The notes beneath the pieces were generated by a model that was not told the DNA's origin, made no database searches, and was given only the letters and a program-made list of their open reading frames with translations. This document shows positions 26,186 to 36,640 of a stretch of 64,000 bases of DNA, one piece after another. The first letter of the stretch is position 1. Every line of letters begins with the position of its first letter. Origin of the DNA: Bacteroidota bacterium (GTDB taxonomy: Bacteria > Bacteroidota > Bacteroidia > B-17B0 > Aurantibacillaceae). The position numbers and the translations under genes are program-made. Where the stretch lies: contig JADJSH010000007.1 in assembly GCA_016711805.1 (NCBI GenBank), positions 1 to 64,000 on the forward strand, read 5' to 3'.

Positions 26186-29183
26186 CTAATCTTTGATAGG
26201 TTTAAATTTCAGAATATAGTGCGTACCAGGTTTTTGAATTTTTTCAATTTCTCCATTCAACTGGTTCGATAATATTTTTATTAATTCTAATCCCAATGTA
26301 GTTGTTTCATTGTTGAATACCTCATCATTAAAGCCTTTTCCATTATCGCCAATAATAATAGTGTATTCTTCTTTCACATTCGATTTATGCAATTCAATTT
26401 CAATAATTCCATTGTTCACCTCATTAAACGCGTATTTAAATGAGTTGGAGATAATTTCATTCAATAACAATCCCAACGGAATAATGGTATTCAAATTAAA
26501 ATGCTGTACTTCCAAATCGAGTTTTAATTCAATTTCTTTGTTGTAGCTGTAGGTCTCAATTAAATTTTCCACCAACATGTTAATGTATTCTTTCACATTA
26601 ATACGTCCATAGTCTTCTGATTTGTAAAGTTTTTCATGAACCAATGATATCGTTCTGATTCTATTTCGAATCTCTCTAAAAAGCTCAGTTGCTTTAGGAT
26701 CCGAAACATAATCCGATTGAATATTGATCAAGCTATTGATAATCTGTAAATTATTCTTTACACGGTGATGTACTTCTTTTAAAAGTATTTCATTCTCATC
26801 TCGTTTTTTAATAATCTCAGCAGTTCTGTCTTTGATGATTTTTTCGAAACGTTCTTTTTGCAATAAATGTTTACGTTTTCGATATTGGTTGTATCCATAT
26901 ATTGAACCGAAGAAACCAACAGTACAAAATATAATAAACCACCATGTTGTCCAGAAAGGTTGTTTTATAGTAAAGTCAAACTCGGCAAACTCTTCATTGG
27001 ATACACCGTCTTTGTTTTCGGCTTTTACTAAAAAACGATACACACCAGGAGGAAGGTTGGAGTAGGTTGCTGTTTGTATTTCTTCTGTTGGACTCCAGTT
27101 TTTATCAAAACCTTCTAATTTGAAACTGTATTTTATGTTTTCAGGAAAGGTTTTGCTAATAGCACTAAAGTTAAATGTAATATGATTTTTATCGTGTGTA
27201 AAAATAGTATTCAATGGTAAATTGTACCATTGTGATAAAGTATCTGAATACTCAGTCCAATTCACATCTTCATAAAAAGTTTTACATTTTGTATTGCAAC
27301 CTTGGGTGTTTCTCTATTGCGTAGGGTTCTTCACTCGGACTAAATTTATAGCTCCTTTAATGGTTCCAAACCATAAATCGCCATTTCCATCAATGCATGT
27401 TGCGTGAGTTGCATTCAATTCCTTTAAATCCTTCTGCTTTTCCATAATTTCGAATTGTAGCAATTTCACCTTTTTCATTCAGTGTAATTTTATCAAGTCC
27501 TTTATTGGTACCTACCCAAATATTTCCGTAACTATCTGTATTCATAAGATAAACAGTACCAGATGTAAGTCCTTCTTTTGTTGTTACACTTTTTATTTCA
27601 GTACCATTGAACCAACCCACGCAATTATCGGTACCTACCCAAATATTACCAAACTTATCTTTTACCATGCTACCTGCATAGGTATTGCATAATCCTTTTG
27701 TTAAATGTTTGATAATTTTTTCATGATTGTAAATGTATACACCATTGCTGTTCCCATCCAAATGTATCCATTCTTATCTTCTATAAATGAATACACATTA
27801 TCATTCGTTAAACCAATGCTCTCATCCAATTGCACAACGGTTTTGCCATTATCCACAAAAACTCTATTACCTCTTGTACCTATGTAAATTATTCCATTCG
27901 AATCTTCAAAAATTGCTCTTACATTTTTTACTTCTTTATTTTTATAAGGTGTAAATGTAGAACCATTGTATATGCTTAATCCTTGGTTATTACCTATCCA
28001 CACATTTCCTTTGCTGTCTGTAAATATGCATCGTGTTTCTGCAGTTATTGTTGGGAATGTGGTAACCGTTTTTCCATCGTATTTATACAGTCCATGCAAA
28101 CTTGTTCCTACCCAAATGTTTCCTTTTTTATCAGCGTTGATGGCGAAAATATCTTTTTCATTTAATCCTTGCAGGTTGTCGTAGTAGGTAAATGCTTGGT
28201 TGGTGTATTTTACTAAACCACCGCCACCAGTACCAATCCATAAGTTTCCTGTTTTATCTTCATAGATACATTTTATATTATCTACTGGCATTCCATTTGA
28301 TTGATTGAAATGCAGCACTTGTTTTTGTTATTTTATATAGTCCTTCATTTTGAGTACATACCCATAATTGATTTTGCTGATCAAAATGAATAGCGCTAAT
28401 GGTTTGCACTTGTTGGAATGTTTAGGAATCGATTTTAGTGGCTTTTACTTGGTAGTGGGAAGGTCCTGTGATTTTTATTTTGTGAAAGATAGAACGATTT
28501 TCTACGGCCCATAAGTTTCCGTTTTTATCTTCTGTAATGGATGTAATGTTTGCTGCATTAATATGCTCATTATCAGCAATTCGTACTAATGTTTTGTTTT
28601 TTAACACCAATAATCCTTGGTCTGTTCCTATCCAAATAAGGTTTCTACTGTCTTTTTTATAACAATTAACATCAAAATATTTAAGTGAATCGCCTCGTAT
28701 TTCAAGTTGACTGAATTGTTTACCATCAAATAAAAGTATTTCATGGTTTTTAATTACAATCAAATTGTTATTGTCATCATTTGTAATGAATTCTACATAA
28801 CCGCCAGAAAAATATTTTTCATTCGTCTTGCTGTAGCTTGTAAATGTTTGTCCATTAAATTGGCACAATTCATTGAACCGAGTTCCAAACCACATGTTCT
28901 TATTAACATCTTCAGAAATAGCATTAATCACTTGTCCGCACAAGCCATCTTTTTCTTCATATACTTTAAACGATTTTCCATCAAATCGGTTTAATCCTCC
29001 TCCTGATGTTCCTATCCATAAATAACCTCTACTATCTTCATAAATGGTATTGACCTCTGATTGTGAAAGTCCTTCATCTAGTGAATAGGTTTGGAAATTA
29101 TAAAGTTGGGCTTGGAGTGCAAATGGGAGTGTAAGCAATAATGATAATGCTAACTTAATTAACGATTTACTATTAATTACCAT
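26186..29183 (-). CDS. Two-component propeller sensor histidine kinase, frameshifted
   Basis: Large hybrid-type sensor (~1000 residues). From the N-terminus: signal peptide (LALSLLLTLPFALQAQ); many two-component-regulator propeller repeats of the type GNLWIGT..GL..Y (two seven-bladed propellers); a Y_Y_Y domain (YSFKLEGFDKNWSPTEEIQTATYSNLPPG split across it); one TM helix (WWFIIFCTVGFFGSIYGY); then a HisKA_2-type dimerisation helix with the phospho-acceptor LLKEVHHRVKNNLQ and a HATPase domain (NEIISNSFKYAF, IIGDNGKGF). The frame changes near 28,320-28,420, ~27,730 and 27,270-27,390; all four pieces are collinear. It lacks a receiver domain, and no response regulator gene adjoins it. Periplasmic ligand unknown. 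Confidence 0.85.
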
Positions 29184-29206
29184 AAGCTTAAGGGTTAGTA
29201 TATAAC

Positions 29207-29242
29207 AAAAATAGGAATCGGATGTTCGGATTCCTATTTTTT
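29207..29242 (-). terminator. Terminator after dnaA
   Basis: Long stem aaaaataggaatc / gattcctattttt around a short loop, with T tracts on both strands. It lies between the dnaA stop and the sensor kinase start, both minus-strand genes, so it terminates dnaA. Confidence 0.8.
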
Positions 29243-29263
29243 ATAGACATTTTTAAGGTATTC

Positions 29264-30693
29264 TTACTGAATACTGATTTTTTTATTCAATTCATCAATG
29301 TATTTTTGAATCGTTTGTCAGTATCCATAAGGTTGTTAACTGTACGGCAAGCATGCAAAACAGTAGCATGGTCTTTTCCACCACAATGTAAGCCAATAGT
29401 TGCTAATGATGATTTAGTCATACTTTTTGCAAAATACATAGCAATTTGACGAGCTTGAACAACTTCACGTTTACGTGTTTTCGATTTCAAAAGTTCGATT
29501 GGTAAGTCAAAATAATCACAAACCACTTTTTGAATATAATCAATTGATACTTCACGAGCAGTATTTTTAACAAATTTGTCAATCATCTGCTTCGCAAGTT
29601 CCAATGTAATTGCTTTTTTGTTCATTGATGATTGAGCAAGCAAAGAAATTAATGCTCCTTCTAACTCACGAACATTGGTTGTGATGCTGTATGCTAAATA
29701 TTCAATTACTTCTTTTGGTAAGTCAATACCATCGGTGTATAATTTTTTCTCAAGAATTGCAATACGAGTTTCCAAACCAGGCGTTTGTAAATCAGCAGCT
29801 AAGCCCCATTTGAAACGAGACAATAAACGTTGTTCAAATCCTTGTAATTCAACTGGTGGTTTATCAGCAGTTAAAATGATTTGTTTTCCTGTTTGGTGTA
29901 AGTGGTTGAATATATGGAAGAAAACATCTTGTGTTTTTTCTTTTCCAGCAAAATATTGAACATCATCAATAATTAATACATCAATCATTTGATAAAAATG
30001 TACAAAATCATTTTGATTGTTGTTTCTTACAGAATCAATGTATTGTTGTGTGAATTTTTCTGATGATACATATAATACAGTTTTGTTCGGGAATTCATTT
30101 TTAATTTGAATTCCAATTGCATGTGCTAAATGTGTTTTTCCTAAACCAACACCACCATAAATTAATAAAGGGTTGAATGCAGTTCCTCCTGGTTTATTTG
30201 CAACAGCAAATCCAGCAGAACGAGCCAAACGATTACAATCTCCTTCTACAAAATTTTCGAATGAATAATTTGCATTCAATTGAGATTCAACGTTTACCTT
30301 TTTTAATCCTGGAATAATGAATGGATTACGGATTGTATTTTGATTCAAATCAATCGGCATTGATACCGATGGATTCTTTAATTCTTTTTTGCTATTTGTT
30401 GGAATCTTAACCGTAAATGGTTTTGATGAGTTATGGGAATTCTCCATAACGATAGAATATTCTAATCTTCCTTCTGTTCCTAATTCCTTTTTAATTGTTT
30501 TCTTTAATAAGGTAATGTAGTGCTCTTCTAACCACTCATAAAAGAACTGACTTGGAACTTGTATTGTTAAAACGCTGTTGCTTAATTTTACCGGCTTAAT
30601 CGGTTCGAACCATGTTTTGAAACTCTGTGAACTAACATTGTCTCTTATTATCTCCAGACAACTCTCCCAAACTTTTACGTATGCTTTCTCCAT
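29264..30693 (-). CDS. dnaA: Chromosomal replication initiator DnaA, 3' end frameshifted
   Basis: DnaA has domain I (WESCLEIIRDNVSSQSFKTWFEPIKPV), a linker, the AAA+ domain with Walker A GGVGLGKTHLAHAIG (residues ~180-194), Walker B VLIIDDVQYF, sensor motifs (SRFKWGLAADLQTPGLETR), and domain IV with the DnaA-box-binding signature KDHATVLHACRTVNNL near the C-terminus. The frame runs to a stop at 29287 ending RFKNTLMN. One extra A in the run at about 29308 instead gives KKYIDELNKKIS and a stop at 29264, the normal DnaA C-terminus, so I extend the gene to 29264. Upstream is a 138-base AT-rich gap without convincing DnaA boxes. Confidence 0.95.
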
Positions 30694-30831
30694 TCTCTTC
30701 TGTAATTTATATTTTGTTAAACTTTATGTTTAGTATATCCTGTAATCCTGTGTAATCGCTATTGAGCCGTAAATATATACAACTTTAATTTATTCCTAAC
30801 AAATAATTAAGAAAAAAAGTTAAAAAAAATA

Positions 30832-31784
30832 TCAGATTACTATTGACTTTTTGGAAATTTTTATAGAGTAGCCTTCTGAGGCCTTTTTCTTGGTCTTTTT
30901 TTCAAAAATATAGTCAATTCTACCCAATCGAATTCCTGCCCATCCCACTTGTGCCACCAATACTTTTTTCTGATCACTATTTTCGTATTCTAATGGTGTA
31001 TCTAAAAAAGTATGTGTATGGGCTCCTATTATTAAATCAATATTTTTTGATTGTTTTGCCAAGTCCACATCATTTATTTTCCTGCTTTAGAAGTAAATCC
31101 TAAATGCGATAAACAAATAATCAAATCACATTTCTCTTCAAATTTTAATCGGTGTGAAACTTGTGCTGCTTTTTCTGCTGGGTTTAAATAGATTGTTTTC
31201 CCATACATTCGTTTATCTACCAAACCATCTAATTCAATACCCACTCCAAATACACCAATTTTAATTTCATCTTTTATAAATACTTTGTAGGGCAATGTTT
31301 TTCCATTCATTGCCGTATCCGAAAAATCATAATTGCAATTTATAAATGGAAAATTTGCATGTGGTAATTGTTTTACTAATCCATCAATCCCATTATCAAA
31401 ATCATGATTGCCAATGGTGCTTGCATCATAACCCATCATGCTCATTAATTTAAATTCCAATTCTCCACCATACATATTAAAGTAGGGAGTGCCTTGAAAA
31501 ATATCGCCTGCATCTAATAACAAAACATTTTTTTCTTCAGTTCTTATTTTTTTTATCAATGCAGCTCTTCGAACAGCACCACCTAATCCGGGGTATTTAG
31601 GGTCATTGTCGGGAAAAGGATCAATATGGCTGTGTACATCATTTGTATGTAACAAGGTGATTTTTACCAAATCGGTTTTTGCAAATACATCGGTTGGAAT
31701 TGCATTCAATGCAAAAATTCCAGCACCACCAATCAGCGATTTTTTTAAGAAGCTTCTTCTGCTATTCAAATTTAATTCGTCCAT
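30832..31784 (-). CDS. 5'-nucleotidase/UshA-type metallophosphatase domain, frameshifted
   Basis: Periplasmic two-metal phosphoesterase. A twin-arginine-like leader (SRRSFLKKSLIGGAGIFALNA) opens it. The catalytic motifs are LLHTNDVHSHIDPFP, LLDAGDIFQGTPYF, TIGNHDFDNG and, after the frame change at ~31072 (restore one A: GKINDVDLAKQ), LIIGAHTHTFLD. The protein ends after this domain (~315 residues), so it lacks the C-terminal nucleotide-binding domain of UshA; that domain is encoded by the next upstream gene (31762-32523). The start overlaps the upstream gene by 23 bases, so the pair is co-translated. Confidence 0.88.
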
Positions 31785-32523
31785 CTATAGCAAATTTTAA
31801 TGTGTTTCCTTTTTTGTTTTCATCAATTAAATAATCAATGATTGCATCTCTCAATAAATAATTAACTGTATCTGTTTTAAGTGGATTTTTGAAAAAGTCG
31901 TATTTGTCGCCACCAGCCGATAAATAATCGGAAGTTACAATTTTATAAGTTTTATTAATATCAAAATCAGCTCCTGCAATTTTTAGTTCTTTTATTTTTT
32001 TTCCTTTTGCTATAATTGTTGCCCCTGAAAAAGGTGCTCCATTATTGGCAACCATCGCATCAAATAACTCTTTCGTTTTTTCGCCTGATAGTGTAAGTAC
32101 AACAACACTGTTTTCGAATGGCATTAATTCAAATACTTTACCTCTTGTAATTGTGCCCTTCGGAAGTTGAGCTCTTAAGCCCCCATTATTTAGTAAACAT
32201 ATGTCGGCAAGTTTTCCATCAGCAGGTTTGTACTTGTCATTTGTTTTTTTCAAAACGGCATCACTCACAAAATTGCCCAAACTACTTTCAGGCAATCCTT
32301 TTAATAATTCTTGATCCGATACAATTAAAACTTCATTCATAATTGCATCCATTTTATTTTTATATGGACTAATCGTATAGGTAAAAACAGAATCGGTTTC
32401 TGATTTTGAATTTAACTCCAATGTCGATTTCTCTATTTTGACAATTTTTGTTGGGTGAGAACAACTTTGTAGTAAATATAATGAAAGGAGCAAACAGCAT
32501 AGCTGTTTTAGTAGTGCATTCAT
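31762..32523 (-). CDS. 5'-nucleotidase C-terminal domain lipoprotein
   Basis: Lipoprotein signal with lipobox LLQSC (MNALLKQLCCLLLSLYLLQSC), then the 5_nucleotid_C fold: LGNFVSDAVLKK, LLNNGGLRAQLPKG, IVTSDYLSAGGDKYDFF. This domain binds the nucleoside base in UshA/CD73-type enzymes. As a stand-alone lipoprotein next to a stand-alone catalytic domain it represents the split form common in Bacteroidota. I chose the ATG at 32523 because it gives a proper signal peptide; a longer frame runs to 32565. Confidence 0.88.
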   Translation of the reverse strand: MNALLKQLCCLLLSLYLLQSCSHPTKIVKIEKSTLELNSKSETDSVFTYTISPYKNKMDAIMNEVLIVSDQELLKGLPESSLGNFVSDAVLKKTNDKYKPADGKLADICLLNNGGLRAQLPKGTITRGKVFELMPFENSVVVLTLSGEKTKELFDAMVANNGAPFSGATIIAKGKKIKELKIAGADFDINKTYKIVTSDYLSAGGDKYDFFKNPLKTDTVNYLLRDAIIDYLIDENKKGNTLKFAIDGRIKFE

Positions 32524-32666
32524 GGGGAGTTGTGCTTGTTTAATTTTCACTACAATTATAAGCATTTACAAAGGAATAAGGTTAAAAAAAAGATAATTTA
32601 TTTTTATTTTTTTTCAATTTAGAATTAATTTAATTTGTATATTCATTCGATTAAAAAAGCAAAAAA

Positions 32667-33071
32667 ATGTATATTTCTGAAACTACAATCAGGGTTCGTT
32701 ATGCCGAAACCGACAGAATGGGTTATGTGTATTATGGAAACTACACGCAATATTTTGAAGTGGGTAGAGTAGAGGCACTGCGTCAATTAGGTTCAAGTTA
32801 TAAGGATATGGAAGATAATGGTGTGATGCTACCTGTATATACATGTAACATAAAATACCATAAACCAGCCTTTTACGATGACCTACTTATTATAAAAACG
32901 ACCATCAAAGAATTACCAACTGCTCGCATTACGTTTGATTATGAAATTTATAATCAGAAAAATGAATTATTAAACACAGGAAACACAACATTGGTTTTTA
33001 TCGACATGAAAACGAACCGTCCTTGTCCAGCCCCAAAATCCTTTATCGATAAGATAAAGGCATATTTCTAA
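32667..33071 (+). CDS. YbgC-type acyl-CoA thioesterase (hot-dog fold)
   Basis: 134-residue 4-hydroxybenzoyl-CoA-thioesterase-family protein. VRYAETDRMGYVYYGNYTQYFEVGR carries the catalytic Asp/Tyr-containing loop of the YbgC group, and YTCNIKYHKPAFYDDLLIIKT and the C-terminal strand complete the hot-dog fold. Cytosolic hydrolysis of acyl-CoA/acyl-ACP is expected; the substrate is not determined. It is divergent from the nucleotidase pair and upstream of arsR with a 69-base gap, so it is probably its own unit. Confidence 0.88.
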   Translation: MYISETTIRVRYAETDRMGYVYYGNYTQYFEVGRVEALRQLGSSYKDMEDNGVMLPVYTCNIKYHKPAFYDDLLIIKTTIKELPTARITFDYEIYNQKNELLNTGNTTLVFIDMKTNRPCPAPKSFIDKIKAYF

Positions 33072-33140
33072 TAAAATAAATTAAAAATTCTTGCTTTTGG
33101 AATATTATTAATCGTATATTTGCGATATATAATATAAATC

Positions 33141-33476
33141 ATGGCTTACAGCAAAAAACTAGATTTTGAAACGGATGAAATAAAAGCTGCAGAAATAGCA
33201 AAAGCATTGTCTCATCCCGCTCGAGTTGCAATTATTAAATTTTTATCGGAACAAAAATCATGCATCTGCAATGATATTGTAGAGCATTTGCCATTATCGC
33301 AATCTACTGTGTCACAGCATTTAAAAGAACTCAAAAATGCAGGTCTTATTAAAGGTGAGATTGATGGGCCACGCGTATGTTATTGTATAGATAAAGAGAA
33401 TTGGAAAATAGCCAAAGAAATATTTTTGGATCTTTTTAAAATGAATTTTGAATCCATGAAAACAAAATGTTGCTAA
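33141..33476 (+). CDS. arsR: ArsR/SmtB-family repressor
   Basis: 111-residue winged-helix metalloregulator and probable repressor of the arsenic operon it heads. LSHPARVAIIKFLSEQKSCICNDIVEHLPLSQSTVSQHLKELKNAGLI is the complete helix-turn-helix with a Cys pair (SCIC) at the alpha3 region, close to the arsenite-sensing ELCVC position of classical ArsR; the protein ends with another pair (KTKCC). Release by As(III) is inferred from these thiols. The next gene starts 33 bases downstream and all following ars genes are on the same strand. Confidence 0.88.
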   Translation: MAYSKKLDFETDEIKAAEIAKALSHPARVAIIKFLSEQKSCICNDIVEHLPLSQSTVSQHLKELKNAGLIKGEIDGPRVCYCIDKENWKIAKEIFLDLFKMNFESMKTKCC

Positions 33477-33509
33477 AAATTAAATTATAACTACTAAAAA
33501 AAAGACATC

Positions 33510-33986
33510 ATGAAATTATCAGAATTTAAAAACAAATTAACAGCACTATCAACCGTTGAATTTGTACAAGATAATGGAACGGCAGTCCCTGCTCATTTTC
33601 ATATTACAGAAGTAGGATTAACAACAAAACACTTTATTGATTGCGGTGGAACTGTTCGTGAAGAACATTTTGTGAATTTTCAATTATGGGAAGCAAATGA
33701 TTTTGATCATCGTTTAGCACCAGCTAAATTATTGAACATCATCGATTTGTCGGAAAAAGCAATAGGAATAAAAGATTTCGAAATTGAAGTAGAATACCAA
33801 ACTGCTACAATTGGTAGATATGGCTTGGATTTTAATGGAAAATCCTTTGTTTTAACTGCTAAACAAACAAATTGCTTGGCGCAAGATAAATGTGGTATTC
33901 CAACAGAAAAATTAAAAGTAAACTTAAAAGAATTACAAACTTCAGCTTCCAACTGTTGCACACCTAATAGCGGATGTTGTAATTAA
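33510..33986 (+). CDS. DUF6428 arsenic-operon protein with Cys-rich tail
   Basis: 158-residue cytosolic protein, an uncharacterised family regularly found between arsR and ACR3 in Bacteroidota ars operons. The body has VPAHFHITEVG and FIDCGGTVREEHFVNFQLWEA, and the extreme C-terminus is SNCCTPNSGCCN with two CC pairs that could bind arsenite or copper. No catalytic signature recognised. Position suggests an arsenic-binding or delivery role; this is inference. Confidence 0.75.
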   Translation: MKLSEFKNKLTALSTVEFVQDNGTAVPAHFHITEVGLTTKHFIDCGGTVREEHFVNFQLWEANDFDHRLAPAKLLNIIDLSEKAIGIKDFEIEVEYQTATIGRYGLDFNGKSFVLTAKQTNCLAQDKCGIPTEKLKVNLKELQTSASNCCTPNSGCCN

Positions 33987-33997
33987 ATTTTATTGGT

Positions 33998-34609
33998 ATG
34001 AACAAGAAAGAACATTGGGAAAGTGTATTTTCTCAGAAACAACAAACAGAAGTGAGTTGGCATCAGCCAGTTCCAAAGTCAAGTATTGATTTTTTTGAAT
34101 CGAATTCGGTTCCAAAAGATGCTACAATTATAGATGTAGGTTCTGGCGATTCTTACTTTATAGATTATTTAGTTAATAATGGCTATCAAAATGTATATGC
34201 ACTGGATATCTCAGAACACGCTTTAAATCGTTTGAAAATAAGATTGGGTGACAAAGCAAATCGTGTTAATTGGATTGTATCTGATGTATTGGATTTCAAA
34301 GCACCTGTTACATTCGATTATTGGCACGATAGAGCCGCTTTTCATTTCTTGTCGGATTCAAATGATGTAGATAAGTACGTTTCAATTACCACTAACTATA
34401 TAAAGCCAAATGGTAAAATGATGCTTGCTACTTTCTCTGATTCTGGTCCATTAAAATGCAGTGGCATCAATGTCAAACAATATTCAAAAGATGAGCTAGC
34501 AAATCAATTCTCGAATACATTCGAAAAGATTAAGTGTGTTGATGAAGTTCATCCAACACCATTTAATACAACTCAAAATTTTACGTACTGTAGCTTTAAA
34601 AAGAAATAA
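33998..34609 (+). CDS. SAM-dependent methyltransferase in the ars operon
   Basis: 203-residue class I methyltransferase. WHQPVPKSSIDFFE, motif I TIIDVGSGDSYFIDYL and YALDISEHAL, then FDYWHDRAAFHFL resemble TehB/thiopurine-type enzymes. It lacks the four conserved cysteines of ArsM, so direct arsenic methylation in the ArsM manner is not supported; methylation of another thio- or arseno-compound is possible. It starts 12 bases after the DUF6428 gene and ends 3 bases before the ACR3 gene, so it is part of the operon. Confidence 0.8.
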   Translation: MNKKEHWESVFSQKQQTEVSWHQPVPKSSIDFFESNSVPKDATIIDVGSGDSYFIDYLVNNGYQNVYALDISEHALNRLKIRLGDKANRVNWIVSDVLDFKAPVTFDYWHDRAAFHFLSDSNDVDKYVSITTNYIKPNGKMMLATFSDSGPLKCSGINVKQYSKDELANQFSNTFEKIKCVDEVHPTPFNTTQNFTYCSFKKK

Positions 34610-34611
34610 CT

Positions 34612-35700
34612 ATGTCGGCAAACAATTGCGCTCCCACTCATGAACGAAAACGATTAGGATTTTTAGATCGTTATTTAACTATATGGATATTTTTAGCTAT
34701 GCTCATTGGTGTTGCCATCGGTTATTTTATTCCATCAACAGCAACATTTATAAATTCAATGTCGAGTGGAACAACAAACATTCCATTAGCCATTGGCTTA
34801 ATACTGATGATGTATCCTCCTTTAGCCAAAGTTCGTTACGAAAAAATTCCTCAAGTATTTAAAAATATAAAATTACTTGCAATGTCCTTGTTCATTACAT
34901 GGATTATTGCTCCCTTTTTTATGTTTGTGCTATCATACATCTTTTTAAATGACTATCCTGAGTATAGAACAGGACTTGTGTTAATCGGTATTGCACCTTG
35001 TATAGCAATGGTTATTGTTTGGAATGAATTAGCAGGAGGTAATCGTGAATACATTGCTGGTTTGGTTGGAATTAACAGTTTATTGCAAGTGTTTTTATTC
35101 TCAGGTTATGCTTATTTTTATTTAACGGTTGTTCCCGAAATTTTTTGGAATGCAACGCTTAGAAATATCCATTACCATTTCTCAGATTGCAGAAAGTGTT
35201 TTTTATTTATTTAGGAATTCCTTTTATTGCTGGTGTTGTAAGTCGTTATTCGTTAATTAAAATTAAAAGGAGAGGAATGGTACCAACAAAAGTTTATTCC
35301 ATTCATTTCTCCGATTACACTTGTAGCACTTCTATTTACAATTATTGTAATGTTTAGTTTAAAAGGGGAATTAATAGTTCAAATTCCTTTTGATGTTGTT
35401 CGTATTGCAATTCCATTGGTGATTTATTTTGCTGTAATGTTTGTTGTTACATTTTTAGCCGCTAAAAAATTAGGAGCCGATTATTCTACAAATGCAGCCC
35501 TTTCGTTTACAGCTACTGGTAATAATTTTGAATTAGCCATAGCTGTCGCAATTGGTGTTTTTGGAATTAATTCGGGGCAAGCCTTTGCTGGAGTAATTGG
35601 ACCTTTAGTAGAAGTGCCAGCATTAATAGCATTAGTGAAATTGGCTTTTTGGTTCAGGAAAAAATATTACCCAGCTACTGTTAATGGTTTGAATTCATAA
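34612..35700 (+). CDS. ACR3-type arsenite exporter, frameshifted twice
   Basis: Inner-membrane As(III) efflux carrier of the BASS/ACR3 family with ~10 TM segments. RKRLGFLDRYLTIWIFLAMLIGVAIGY is the ACR3 N-terminus; IGIAPCIAMVIVWNELAGG has the conserved Cys needed for transport. The frame is lost near 35,140 in a run of T (restoring it gives ISITISQIAESVFIYLGIPFIAG) and again near 35,270 in an A run (then EEWYQQKFIPFISPITLVALLFT). The rest, with ALSFTATGNNFELAIAVAIG, runs to 35700. The restored ~363 residues match ACR3. Both breaks are at homopolymers and everything else is conserved, so the gene is probably functional. Confidence 0.88.
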
Positions 35701-35745
35701 GAAATTAGATAGATTATCCATAAAATTTAAATTTATTATTTATCG

Positions 35746-36132
35746 ATGAAAAAGATATTATTTGTTTGTGTCGAAAATTCGAATAGAAGTCAAATGGCAG
35801 AAGCTTTTGCCAAAATTCATGGAAAAGGAAAAGTGGAAGTGTATAGTAGTGGTTCTCGTCCTTCCGGCATTATCAATCCAAAGGCAATTGCCGCAATGAA
35901 AGAGGTGGGTTATGATTTAACGCAGCACGATTCAAAATCCTTAGATGAAATACCTAAGGTAAAATATGATTATGCAATTACGATGGGGTGTGGTGATGAA
36001 TGTCCCTTTGTTATAGCTGACCATCGTGACGATTGGAAATTAGAAGATCCTAAACACATGGAGCCAGATCAGTTTAATGAAGTACGCGATGAAATTGAAC
36101 GCAGAGTGCTTGATTTGATTGCTAAATTGTAA
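35746..36132 (+). CDS. arsC: Arsenate reductase, LMW-phosphatase type
   Basis: 128-residue thioredoxin/thiol-linked arsenate reductase. FVCVENSNRSQMAEAF carries the P-loop (C-V-E-N-S-N-R-S), and YAITMGCGDECPFV holds the additional Cys pair used in the intramolecular thiol relay of ArsC (pI258 type). LEDPKHMEPDQF gives the catalytic Asp loop. Reduces arsenate to arsenite for export by the preceding ACR3. Last gene of the ars operon. Confidence 0.92.
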   Translation: MKKILFVCVENSNRSQMAEAFAKIHGKGKVEVYSSGSRPSGIINPKAIAAMKEVGYDLTQHDSKSLDEIPKVKYDYAITMGCGDECPFVIADHRDDWKLEDPKHMEPDQFNEVRDEIERRVLDLIAKL

Positions 36133-36226
36133 AAACTGATATTAATCAGGTTTTACGGTGACGCTTATCATTTAGTGCTTAGTGTTATAGATGTATTTTT
36201 GTTCTATAAACCTAAAAATAAAAGCT

Positions 36227-36619
36227 ATGACAACTGCAACAAGAACAAAACACATTGACGAATTACATTTCGAACACCAATTATGGTTAAATGAGGCTAA
36301 GTTTTATTCTGATGAATTAAAAATTTACCAAAAAAGATTAGAAGAAGTTATTTCTAAAAATAACGCTGACGATGTTCGTAAAAAAGTGGAACATTTCCAA
36401 AATCAGTTCATTATTCAAAAAGAGCAATTAGATATTTTGAATCACCATGTTAACGAACACGAGCAATGGTTAACGAAATATGCAAAAGAAAATCCAATTG
36501 CAATCGATAAAAAATTATTTGCTGATCATGCTGTAATCAACGATAAGGTAGAAACCTTTAAAAAGATTTATGCTGATTTAAAATCAGAATTTTACAAATT
36601 CGTTGCTGCACATTTATAA
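36227..36619 (+). CDS. Small coiled-coil protein of unknown function
   Basis: 130 residues, soluble, almost entirely helical and rich in Lys, Glu and Asn: HIDELHFEHQLWLNEAKFYSDEL..., NHHVNEHEQWLTKYAKEN and VETFKKIYADLKSEFYKF. Two long helices would form a coiled-coil bundle, and several His residues are present in the first third. I chose the ATG at 36227; the frame extends 36 bases upstream. No recognised domain. The gene is separated from arsC by about 95 bases, so it is likely independent. Confidence 0.7.
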   Translation: MTTATRTKHIDELHFEHQLWLNEAKFYSDELKIYQKRLEEVISKNNADDVRKKVEHFQNQFIIQKEQLDILNHHVNEHEQWLTKYAKENPIAIDKKLFADHAVINDKVETFKKIYADLKSEFYKFVAAHL

Positions 36620-36640
36620 GTACAATTGTGCAAACAAACA

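Noticed and set aside
30694..30831. Possible oriC next to dnaA
   Set aside because: The gap is AT-rich but I find no clustered DnaA boxes (TTATNCACA type), and it is only 138 bases.
33072..33140. Possible riboswitch upstream of arsR
   Set aside because: The 69-base leader has no stable nested stems; nothing beyond an AT-rich promoter can be supported.
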